13,902 nt of DNA, taken from the NCBI GenBank assembly GCA_964634755.1, contig CAZWJH010000067.1, positions 1 through 13,902 of the forward strand, read 5' to 3'. The notes beneath the pieces were generated by a model. That model was not told where the DNA came from. It was given only the letters and a program-made list of their open reading frames with translations, and made no database searches. Below are positions 1-6,419 of the stretch, piece by piece. The DNA comes from JALXDT01 sp964634755. Lineage in GTDB: Bacteria > Acidobacteriota > Aminicenantia > JAMOAD01. Numbering within the stretch: position 1 is the stretch's first letter; the number at the start of each line of letters is the position of its first letter. The position numbers were made by a program, and so were the translations under genes.

Positions 1-78
1 GAAATACTTGATTTTATTACCCTTTTCAAGCACAAAATTTTTCGGGACAGTAATGGATTCTGTCCAATTCTCAATTTA
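1..78. other. Left-edge intergenic sequence, no gene assigned
   Basis: This stretch lies downstream of the regulator gene. It contains an inverted repeat, GGACAG at 45-50 and CTGTCC at 60-65, with a nine-base loop. A second, weaker AT-rich stem (69-76 with 81-88, one G-T pair) is followed by a T run on the plus strand and overlaps the end of the regulator gene. The second stem could end a plus-strand gene lying to the left of the window. Both strands have short open frames here but no ATG with a ribosome site, so I call no gene. Confidence 0.3.
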
Positions 79-315
79 TTAATTGGGATTTTTATTCTCT
101 TTGTTTTCTTCCTCCGTATACTCGAGGATATCACAGGGCTGACATCTTAATTCCCGACATATTGCCTCAAGAGTAGAAAACCTTATTGCTTTTGCTTTGC
201 CCGTTTTCAATATGGAAAGATTTTGAACAGATATACCAACCCTTTCGGCAAGTTCCTTAAGTTTCATCTTTCTTTTTGCAAGCATAACATCAAGATTAAC
301 TATTATCTTTCCCAT
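79..315 (-). CDS. Small Cro/CI (XRE)-family transcriptional regulator, YozG type
   Basis: This 78-residue protein is almost entirely one helix-turn-helix DNA-binding domain. The core runs from about residue 17 to 66: KLKELAERVGIS is the first helix and turn, VQNLSILKTGKAKAIRF the recognition helix and following turn, and TLEAICRELRCQPCDILEY the closing helices. The C-terminal tail is short, charged and probably disordered. The family (HTH_26/YozG-like) is very often encoded next to a DUF2975 membrane protein, and that is the case here: the DUF2975 gene ends 12 bases upstream on the same strand. No strong ribosome site precedes the ATG, so translation may be coupled to the upstream gene. By analogy it probably represses its own two-gene operon or the divergent transporter operon. 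The membrane partner may modulate it; that part is inference. Confidence 0.92.
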   Translation of the reverse strand: MGKIIVNLDVMLAKRKMKLKELAERVGISVQNLSILKTGKAKAIRFSTLEAICRELRCQPCDILEYTEEENKENKNPN

Positions 316-327
316 TTAATCCAAACA

Positions 328-978
328 TTAAATTGTCAAATCATTTTCTTCTTTCAGCTTGACACCATATTTGAAAACTTCGGCAAGAACAATAAAAAGC
401 AATCCCATGAAAATGATGGTAAAGTCAAAATTCAAAGATATTGTATACGAATGATTATACAATCTTATATATTCAATAATTATTGTTTCATTTATAAAAA
501 GAAGTGCATTTTTTACAATACCGATAAAAATAATAAATAAACCTATTTTTAAGAATTTCTTAGGATTATCAGGAGAATAAAACTTATCTTCGGTTAAATT
601 TTTAAAAATACCTCTAAGTTGAAATAGTATAAAAAGAGCTAATAGTAAGAGAAATATTAGAAGGAAAGTATTAACTACATTAAATATCCTTTCTCTCTTT
701 TTGAAATGGAAAATTTTGTCAGGAGAAGGTTTGTATTTTCCCCCTTGTATAGAGACAATTGTTTTAATCTCTCTTACATCCATCATGACAAAAGATGTTA
801 TTTTGGGAGGGGATACTATGATCTTGACTTTATTAAAAAGGTTTACTTTCTTGCTTACCGGATGAATTATACTCGTTAATAAATAAAAGAACAGAATTAA
901 GAGGATAAAAAGAATAGAAATGTCGGTTATTTTTTTCAAAAAAGAAGACAAAGATTTTTTACCTGTTATTTTTAGCAT
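328..978 (-). CDS. DUF2975 four-helix membrane protein, partner of the XRE regulator
   Basis: This 216-residue integral membrane protein has four hydrophobic segments at about 18-39, 101-123, 143-163 and 184-205. An extracytoplasmic loop of about 60 residues lies between the first two. The loop between helices 2 and 3 contains FKNLTEDKFYSPDNPKKF, and the C-terminus KLKEENDLTI resembles the usual DUF2975 ending. The frame is open further upstream to 1134, but the added residues do not look like the family. The chosen ATG has AAAGAG six bases before it and sits just downstream of a near-consensus promoter, whose -10 box lies inside the longer frame. The gene heads a two-gene operon with the small regulator. 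The biochemical function of DUF2975 is unknown; pairing with a YozG-type regulator is its main known context. Confidence 0.85.
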   Translation of the reverse strand: MLKITGKKSLSSFLKKITDISILFILLILFFYLLTSIIHPVSKKVNLFNKVKIIVSPPKITSFVMMDVREIKTIVSIQGGKYKPSPDKIFHFKKRERIFNVVNTFLLIFLLLLALFILFQLRGIFKNLTEDKFYSPDNPKKFLKIGLFIIFIGIVKNALLFINETIIIEYIRLYNHSYTISLNFDFTIIFMGLLFIVLAEVFKYGVKLKEENDLTI

Positions 979-999
979 TTTTTGCTCTTTAACTTCTAA

Positions 1000-1028
1000 A
1001 TAATACATTTTGGTAAGTTTACTGTCAA
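1000..1028 (-). promoter_or_regulatory. Near-consensus sigma-70 promoter for the DUF2975/XRE operon
   Basis: On the minus strand a perfect TTGACA (1028-1023) is followed by a 17-base spacer and TATTAT (1005-1000), one mismatch from TATAAT. Transcription should start near 993, giving a leader of only about 15 bases that still holds AAAGAG before the ATG at 978. This fixes the start of the DUF2975 gene. Confidence 0.75.
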
Positions 1029-1037
1029 GATATACAT

Positions 1038-1051
1038 GCTTGCCTCCAAGC
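1038..1051. promoter_or_regulatory. Small inverted repeat in the divergent intergenic region, possible operator
   Basis: GCTTG, four bases (CCTC), then CAAGC form a perfect five-base inverted repeat. It lies just upstream of the -35 box of the regulator operon and inside the region shared with the transporter operon. Size and place fit an operator for a small XRE repressor, but one short palindrome is weak evidence. Confidence 0.3.
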
Positions 1052-1118
1052 CTAAAGTCTGAGTATTTAATAAAAAAATATAAAAAAATGAAACTTATGT
1101 TATTGAGCAACGTATAAA

Positions 1119-1139
1119 AATTAATGAAAAACATTAATT
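1119..1139. repeat. Perfect 8-bp inverted repeat abutting the ribosome site of the ABC operon
   Basis: AATTAATG, AAAAA, CATTAATT form a perfect inverted repeat with a five-base loop. It ends one base before the GGAGG (1140-1144) that serves the ATPase gene. It could be an operator, or an mRNA hairpin beside the ribosome site. The all A/T-rich arms lower its significance in this genome. Confidence 0.45.
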
Positions 1140-1151
1140 GGAGGTAAAAAT

Positions 1152-2027
1152 ATGCTTGAGATTAAGGCTCTTTCAAAAACCTATTCGGGCAATTTCAAAG
1201 CATTGAAAAGTGTTTCTTTGAAAATTGAACCCGGAATTTTCGGACTTCTTGGTCCAAATGGTGCGGGAAAAACAACTTTAATGAGAATCATAGCAACACT
1301 TCTTAAAGCTGATGAAGGGGAGGTTTTTTTCAATGGAATTGATATTTTTCAGGAACCCATGAAATTTAAAAAAGAACTCGGCTATCTTCCTCAGGATTTC
1401 GGACTATATGATAATATTTCAGCGTGGGATATGCTTTCACACTTTGCATCTCTTAAAGGCTATCATGGTAAAAACAGGAAAGAAGTTGTTGAAAATCTTC
1501 TAAAAACAAGCTCCCTTCTTAATGAAAAAGATAAAAAATTGGGTGCTTACTCTGGAGGAATGAAGAGAAGGTTTGGAATTGCAATCGCACTTTTGGGGGA
1601 TCCCAAGTTATTGATTGTTGATGAACCTACGGCAGGACTTGATCCTGAAGAGAGGAGAAGATTTTTGCGGATACTTTTAAAAACAGGTAAAGAAAGAATT
1701 ACAATCTTTTCAACCCATATTGTTTCAGACATAGAGGAGATAGCTGCAAATATGGCAATTCTTGATAAAGGGGAAATAAAGGCTTTCGGCTCACCTTCCG
1801 AATACAAGGCTCGGTTTGATGGAAAGACTTTTTCAATTATAGTTGACGAGGAAGAGATTCATGAGATTCAAGAGAATTATAAAGTACTGAACATTAAAAT
1901 GAAAGAGGGGAAATACGAGCTAATCGTTTTTTCCGAAGAAACCTTGAATTTACCTTTTAATTCTTATAAAGCAACTTTGGAGGAGGTATATTTTTATCAT
2001 GTCGGACATAAAAAAGAATTGGCTTAA
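1152..2027 (+). CDS. ABC transporter ATP-binding protein
   Basis: This 291-residue cytoplasmic ATPase powers an ABC-2 type transporter. All catalytic motifs are intact: Walker A GPNGAGKT (34-41), Q-loop Gln81 in YLPQDFGLYDN, signature YSGGMKRR (133-140), Walker B LLIVDEPTAGLD (153-164) and the H-loop His189 in STHIVSDIEE. The last 70 residues form a poorly conserved C-terminal extension, usual for the CcmA/YhaQ-like drug and lipid ABC-2 group. GGAGG lies seven bases before the ATG. It is the first gene of the plus-strand operon, and its end overlaps the permease gene by 29 bases, so the two are probably translated together and form one complex. The substrate cannot be read from the ATPase. 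I see no clear -35/-10 pair upstream; TATAAA at 1113-1118 is a weak -10 candidate. Confidence 0.96.
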   Translation: MLEIKALSKTYSGNFKALKSVSLKIEPGIFGLLGPNGAGKTTLMRIIATLLKADEGEVFFNGIDIFQEPMKFKKELGYLPQDFGLYDNISAWDMLSHFASLKGYHGKNRKEVVENLLKTSSLLNEKDKKLGAYSGGMKRRFGIAIALLGDPKLLIVDEPTAGLDPEERRRFLRILLKTGKERITIFSTHIVSDIEEIAANMAILDKGEIKAFGSPSEYKARFDGKTFSIIVDEEEIHEIQENYKVLNIKMKEGKYELIVFSEETLNLPFNSYKATLEEVYFYHVGHKKELA

Positions 2028-5000
2028 TGATTTTGTTACTTTCGTAAAGTTTGAGTTAAAATTCTGGAAAAAACAAAAGAGTTTCTATTTTGTTTCTACT
2101 TTGAATATCTTACTCGGTTTTCTTCTCATCAGCTCTGACAGCATTAAAATAAGTGGTCCAAACACAATGGGATATAAAAACTCTCCATTTATGATTTCCA
2201 TTGTAGTCATTCTTTTCACTCTTTTCGGAAGTTTTGCAATAGCAAATATTTTAGGATCAGCAGGATCAAGGGATTATAAAATCGGAAGTGAAGAGCTCTT
2301 TTTTACCCAACCTGCATCCGAAAGTGCTTTTTTCTTTGGACGATTCACAGGAGGAACGATAGTATGTTTAATAATATTTACTTTCGTTCTGATAGGGATT
2401 TATCTTGGAACATTTGCTCCATGGATAGATAAAGATAAACTTGTCCCGTTTAATCTTGAAAGTTATTTAAGGGCATTTTTTATGTTTCTTCTCACTAATA
2501 TAATAATTTTTGGTTCTATTTTTTATTCTCTTGCCATTAAATTCAGAAAAAAGATAATGGCAACCATGGGGGCTTTAGGGTTACTGTCCTTGCTTCTTAT
2601 TTCATCTGCTTTTAATATGAATTTAGAGACAAGGTTTTTGAGAACTTTTTTTGATATAACAGGAATGGGGGCTCTCTGGGAAACAACAAAATATTGGACT
2701 GTTTACCAATTCAATACAATGCAGGTTCCGATTGATAAAAATTATATTTTAAACAGGGTTTTTTGGGTTTCCGTAAGTTTCATAGTCCTTTTGATTGCTT
2801 TTTTAAGATTCAAATTCATTTTATATTTGTCAAAAGATAAGAGAAGAGTTTTTGAAAGAAAAAGCGAAAAAGCCGTTTTTGTAAAGCTGACTTATCCACG
2901 AAAAAAAATATCCGGAATAAAAAGTTTTATAAATATTGCTTTGTTTGAGACAAAACTTATTCTAAAATCATCTTCCTTTATCATAATATCCGTTTTCTTC
3001 ATTATTATTACCATTAGCGAGTTTTTCATGCTTTTTGTAAAAGGAGGCGCTCTATATGGAGTACCGCTTAGGCCTACCTTTCCTATGATAGTTGACATTT
3101 TAACTGGAAATTTGTTAATTTTTGTTCTACTTATGTCAGTAATTCTTGCGGGAAACTCTGTATTCAGGGAGAGAGAAAAAAGAATAAATGAGTTTTTCTG
3201 GACAATGCCGGAAAGAAATTTATCTTTTTTGTCAGGGAAGTTAATATCCCTAATAATAGCTCTTTCCATTGCCGTATCAGGATTTGTGTTAATAGGCATT
3301 TGTTTTCAACTTTTTTTTGGAACTTCCATTCATCTCTCTGTTTACTTAATTTTTCTTTTTGTTAAAATAATATTAGGTTTGGCTTTACCCTTTACAATTG
3401 CCTTCTTTTTGTTTCAAACTCTGAGCCCGAACAAATTTGCAGGATATATGTTATCACTATCTTTTATTTTATTTATCTTTTTTATGGATAAACTTCACAT
3501 ATATAAATCTATTTTCGAATATGGAGTTAATTCTATTTCATTTATAAGATTTTCAGATTTTACTGTTATAGGGGTAAAACAGACGCTTGCAATGAGTTTT
3601 ATATGGCTTTCACTCGGAGCTTTTATCTTTATTTTTACAAAAAACATATGGGTAAAAAATTATAACCCCCTTAAGGAAAGAGTTAAAAAGGCAATCACAA
3701 AAGCTTCAAAAACCGACTTCACTGTATCTATCGTCTTTCTGCTTATTTTTATCTCTGTTTTTTCTTATTTCTACTATTTGCTTTACATAAAAACACCATG
3801 GTTTTCTCCTGAAAAGAGGAGAGAATTTTCAGCTTACTATGAAAAAACATACAAAAGATTTGAAAAAATTCCTGTACCGAAACCTGTAAACTCTGATTTT
3901 ACTGTGGATATTTATCCTGAAAAAAGAGCCTTGCATACAAAGGTAATAACAGAGTTTATAAATAGTTCACCTTTCCCGATTAAAGAACAGCTGTTAAATA
4001 TCCCCTCTTTTGTGGGAAATAAAATAAGGGAATTAAAAATAACAAAGCCATTTTCTATAGTGAAAAAAGAAATACTCGAAGGAGGTTCCGTTATTTGGCA
4101 CATAAGATTCAAAATCCCTTTAAAGAGTGGAGAAAGATTTAAAATGATTTCGGATATCTACTCCGAACCGACAAATGTACTTCAAAGCTCATCACACAAT
4201 GTTTTTCCGAACGGCACATTTACAAATGGTGTTTATCCTAAATTCGGTTATAATCCGGGACTGGAACTTTTATCAAGAAGGTTCAGAAAAAAATACGGAT
4301 TAAATCCTGACCATCAAATTCCCCTGCCTACCGAAAAAATGGCAACATATAATACCAATATTAACGGGTGGACAAATTTTCACGCTATAGTTTCCACTCA
4401 GAAAGGGCAGACTGTTTTGGCTCCGGGTAAATTAATAAGAAAATGGGTAAATGGTAAAAGAGCCTATTTTGAGTTCAGAACAGAAAAACCGATTCTTCAC
4501 TTTTACAATTTTTTAAGCGGAAAATATTCGGTTATCAAAGAGAAGTGCTGCGGAATTAACCTTGAAATCTATTTTCATCCCGAACATTATTGGAATATAA
4601 AAAGAATAATGAGAGGTATGAAAGCTTCTTTGAAATACCATATTGAGAAGCTTACTCCTTATCCTCACTCTGTTTTAAGAATTGTTGAATTTCCCTCATT
4701 TTTGGGAGGTTTTGCCCAATCTTTTGCAACAAATATTGCTTTTTCCGCAAGCATGGGCTTTTTGGTTAGAGAAAGGGAGGGGGATATCCCGGTTCCTGTT
4801 TTTGTAACAGCACATGAAACAGGACATCAATGGTGGGCGCATCAATTCATATCTGCTTCCACAAAAGGGGAAACTTTCCTGATGGAAAGTTTTGCCGAAT
4901 ACGGGGCAATAAGAACAATGGAAATACTTAATGGTAAAAACACGGTGGGAAAATTTTTGAAACATGAGCTTGATTCATATTTGAAAGACAGATCCTCTTT

Positions 5001-5568
5001 TATAAACAATGAAGAACCGAGCATATATTCTGTGTCGCCTGCAATATACTATAACAAAGGTTCTCTTATAACTTATGCAACTTCGGATTTGATAGGAGCG
5101 GATTTATACGAATCGGTTCAAAAGGAACTTGTTGAAAAGTTTGGTTACAAAAACAATCCTTATCCAACTGTTATGGATTATCTTAGTCTACTTTATCCTC
5201 ATATTAACAAGCAACTTTTGTCTGTGGTTAAAGATTGGCATGAGAAGGTTATTGTTTATAAATTCAAGATTAATGATGTGAAAGTCAAAAAAACGGATAA
5301 TTCAGACTATGTTTATACAGCAAATTATACAGCGAAAAAATTTATTGTTACGGATAATGGAAAAGAAAGGGAGATAAGATTAAATGAGCCGATAGATGTG
5401 GGAATTTTTAAGAAGGGAAAACTTGTTTTCAGAAAGAGGTTGATTTTTTCAAGCAATAAAAACAAACTCATTCTCAAAGCTTCCTTAAAAGGAGACAAAA
5501 TTGCAATTGACCCTCTTTACACAAGAGTTAATCTTTTGTGGAAAAATGCTGAAAGAAAAATTAATTAA
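1999..5568 (+). CDS. ABC-2 permease fused to an M1-family zinc aminopeptidase domain
   Basis: This 1189-residue fusion protein begins with two ABC-2 permease halves (about 1-280 and 310-555). A further membrane helix (about 575-597) leads into an M1 metallopeptidase domain (about 600-1189). I count about 13 hydrophobic segments; the loop at 549-573 is lysine-rich and so cytoplasmic. This puts the peptidase outside the cytoplasmic membrane. The zinc site is intact: HETGH at 939-943 followed by WW, and Glu963 in LMESFAEY as third ligand. GGFAQS (903-908) replaces the GAMEN substrate loop, and Tyr1017 or Tyr1018 in YYNKG fits the transition-state tyrosine. HEXXH to Glu spans 19 residues, against 18 in classical M1 enzymes; fused members, as I recall them, share this. 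AGGAGG lies 12 bases before the ATG, inside the ATPase gene. It probably couples export or membrane work to peptide trimming; the substrate is unknown. Confidence 0.94.
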   Translation: MSDIKKNWLNDFVTFVKFELKFWKKQKSFYFVSTLNILLGFLLISSDSIKISGPNTMGYKNSPFMISIVVILFTLFGSFAIANILGSAGSRDYKIGSEELFFTQPASESAFFFGRFTGGTIVCLIIFTFVLIGIYLGTFAPWIDKDKLVPFNLESYLRAFFMFLLTNIIIFGSIFYSLAIKFRKKIMATMGALGLLSLLLISSAFNMNLETRFLRTFFDITGMGALWETTKYWTVYQFNTMQVPIDKNYILNRVFWVSVSFIVLLIAFLRFKFILYLSKDKRRVFERKSEKAVFVKLTYPRKKISGIKSFINIALFETKLILKSSSFIIISVFFIIITISEFFMLFVKGGALYGVPLRPTFPMIVDILTGNLLIFVLLMSVILAGNSVFREREKRINEFFWTMPERNLSFLSGKLISLIIALSIAVSGFVLIGICFQLFFGTSIHLSVYLIFLFVKIILGLALPFTIAFFLFQTLSPNKFAGYMLSLSFILFIFFMDKLHIYKSIFEYGVNSISFIRFSDFTVIGVKQTLAMSFIWLSLGAFIFIFTKNIWVKNYNPLKERVKKAITKASKTDFTVSIVFLLIFISVFSYFYYLLYIKTPWFSPEKRREFSAYYEKTYKRFEKIPVPKPVNSDFTVDIYPEKRALHTKVITEFINSSPFPIKEQLLNIPSFVGNKIRELKITKPFSIVKKEILEGGSVIWHIRFKIPLKSGERFKMISDIYSEPTNVLQSSSHNVFPNGTFTNGVYPKFGYNPGLELLSRRFRKKYGLNPDHQIPLPTEKMATYNTNINGWTNFHAIVSTQKGQTVLAPGKLIRKWVNGKRAYFEFRTEKPILHFYNFLSGKYSVIKEKCCGINLEIYFHPEHYWNIKRIMRGMKASLKYHIEKLTPYPHSVLRIVEFPSFLGGFAQSFATNIAFSASMGFLVREREGDIPVPVFVTAHETGHQWWAHQFISASTKGETFLMESFAEYGAIRTMEILNGKNTVGKFLKHELDSYLKDRSSFINNEEPSIYSVSPAIYYNKGSLITYATSDLIGADLYESVQKELVEKFGYKNNPYPTVMDYLSLLYPHINKQLLSVVKDWHEKVIVYKFKINDVKVKKTDNSDYVYTANYTAKKFIVTDNGKEREIRLNEPIDVGIFKKGKLVFRKRLIFSSNKNKLILKASLKGDKIAIDPLYTRVNLLWKNAERKIN

Positions 5569-5614
5569 AAATAAAAAAGTATGCTGATATTAATAAAAAT
5601 ATTTTTATCGGAAA

Positions 5615-5620
5615 AGGAGG
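5615..5620 (+). promoter_or_regulatory. Strong ribosome site that sets the start of the secreted protein
   Basis: AGGAGG, within an extended AAGGAGGTGG match to the anti-Shine-Dalgarno sequence, lies eight bases before the ATG at 5629. It selects this codon over an in-frame ATG at 5581, which has no ribosome site and would put 16 unrelated residues in front of a signal peptide. Confidence 0.85.
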
Positions 5621-5628
5621 TGGTTAAA

Positions 5629-6270
5629 ATGAAAAAAAGGAAATTTCTCTTATTTTTGTTATTTGCGTTTTTATCGTTTTCAGTGTTTTCAAGTAATCTT
5701 AAATTAGTAAAAATGGTTTGTAAAAAAAGAAAAGAGATGGAAAAAAGATTGCACGCTTATATTAGGATAGTTGATACAAAATTTCTTACTTATAACATGA
5801 AAGGTAAATTATTGGATCAAAAGGAAGAACACTCCGAACTTTATTGGGATGGCAAAATATGGATGGAAAAAGGAGAGGATAAAAACAAAGCGGATAAAAA
5901 TACCGAAGATAAAATAATTTACCCTTTTAAAACAGAAAATCAACAATTCTTTAATTATAATATTTCCGAAAAAAAAGACACTTATTTGATAAGAGTCAGT
6001 TTAAAAAAGGAATTCGGAAAAATGGGAGCGGAAACAGGGGAATACATTATTTCCAAGAAAACAGGTTATTTTAAAGAAAGAAACAGTTTTCTTACAAAAA
6101 TGTCATCCCCTCTTCTAAAATCTCACAGAATAAAAAAAGTATATAAAGAAATTGCTCCGAAGGTTATAGCTCCTATAAAAAGAAAAGATACGATAGAAAC
6201 AAAATCCTTTTTAGGGTTCGGAAAAAGAATCATTATTATAACAACATATAAATATAGAAAGAAGAAGTAA
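5629..6270 (+). CDS. Secreted protein of unknown function in the ABC-M1 operon
   Basis: This 213-residue protein starts with a clear signal peptide: MKKRK, a hydrophobic core rich in Leu and Phe to about residue 20, and a likely cleavage near VFSS. There is no lipobox cysteine, so it is probably periplasmic and soluble. The mature part is very lysine-rich and alternates polar and hydrophobic residues in short runs (HAYIRIVDTKF, TYLIRVSLKKEF, GEYIISKKTGYF, RIIIITTYKY). This suggests a beta-rich fold, possibly like the LolA-type half-barrel, but that is a guess from pattern only. I do not recognise a named family. It follows the fusion gene after 60 bases and is the last gene before a strong terminator, so it is probably co-transcribed and works outside the membrane with the M1 transporter. 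The gap before it holds a 16-base AT palindrome (5593-5608), unremarkable in this composition. Confidence 0.75.
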   Translation: MKKRKFLLFLLFAFLSFSVFSSNLKLVKMVCKKRKEMEKRLHAYIRIVDTKFLTYNMKGKLLDQKEEHSELYWDGKIWMEKGEDKNKADKNTEDKIIYPFKTENQQFFNYNISEKKDTYLIRVSLKKEFGKMGAETGEYIISKKTGYFKERNSFLTKMSSPLLKSHRIKKVYKEIAPKVIAPIKRKDTIETKSFLGFGKRIIIITTYKYRKKK

Positions 6271-6362
6271 TAAAGGGATAATGCGAGTAAGATAGCTGTT
6301 CTTTAATTGTGTTTTTCATGAAACAAAGAATTTGAAGGTTAAGAATTATTGATAAAAAAAAT

Positions 6363-6406
6363 AAAAAAGCCGCTCTTCCTCTTCCGAAAGAGCGGCTTTC
6401 TTTTTT
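6363..6406. terminator. Bidirectional rho-independent terminator
   Basis: AAAGCCGCTCTT (6366-6377) pairs perfectly over 12 bases with AAGAGCGGCTTT (6388-6399) around a ten-base loop. TTTTTT follows on the plus strand, and A runs precede the stem and read as T runs on the minus strand. It lies between two convergent genes, 92 bases after the secreted protein and 14 bases past the S46 peptidase stop, so it should end both operons. The rest of this gap shows nothing I can assign. Confidence 0.92.
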
Positions 6407-6419
6407 AAATTCTTTCCTA

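Noticed and set aside
45..65. GGACAG/CTGTCC hairpin as a terminator for the XRE regulator
   Set aside because: The stem is short, the loop is nine bases, and no T run follows on the minus strand.
1040..1069. TTGCCT with an 18-base spacer and TATTTA as a promoter for the ABC operon
   Set aside because: Both boxes match poorly; AT-rich DNA yields many such pairs, so I do not call it.
979..1134. Longer N-terminus for the DUF2975 protein, starting at 1134
   Set aside because: The extra residues do not look like the family, there is no ribosome site, and the operon promoter lies inside this stretch.
2892..3299. 135-codon open frame on the minus strand inside the permease gene, and similar long frames opposite other genes
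   Set aside because: They lie opposite strongly supported genes, have no family resemblance or ribosome sites, and are explained by base composition.
5593..5608. Perfect 16-base palindrome of A and T before the secreted-protein gene
   Set aside because: Such palindromes are expected by chance in DNA this AT-rich, and no protein-binding context supports it.
5581..5628. Upstream ATG for the secreted protein
   Set aside because: It has no ribosome site and would bury a clear signal peptide behind 16 residues; the ATG at 5629 has a strong site.
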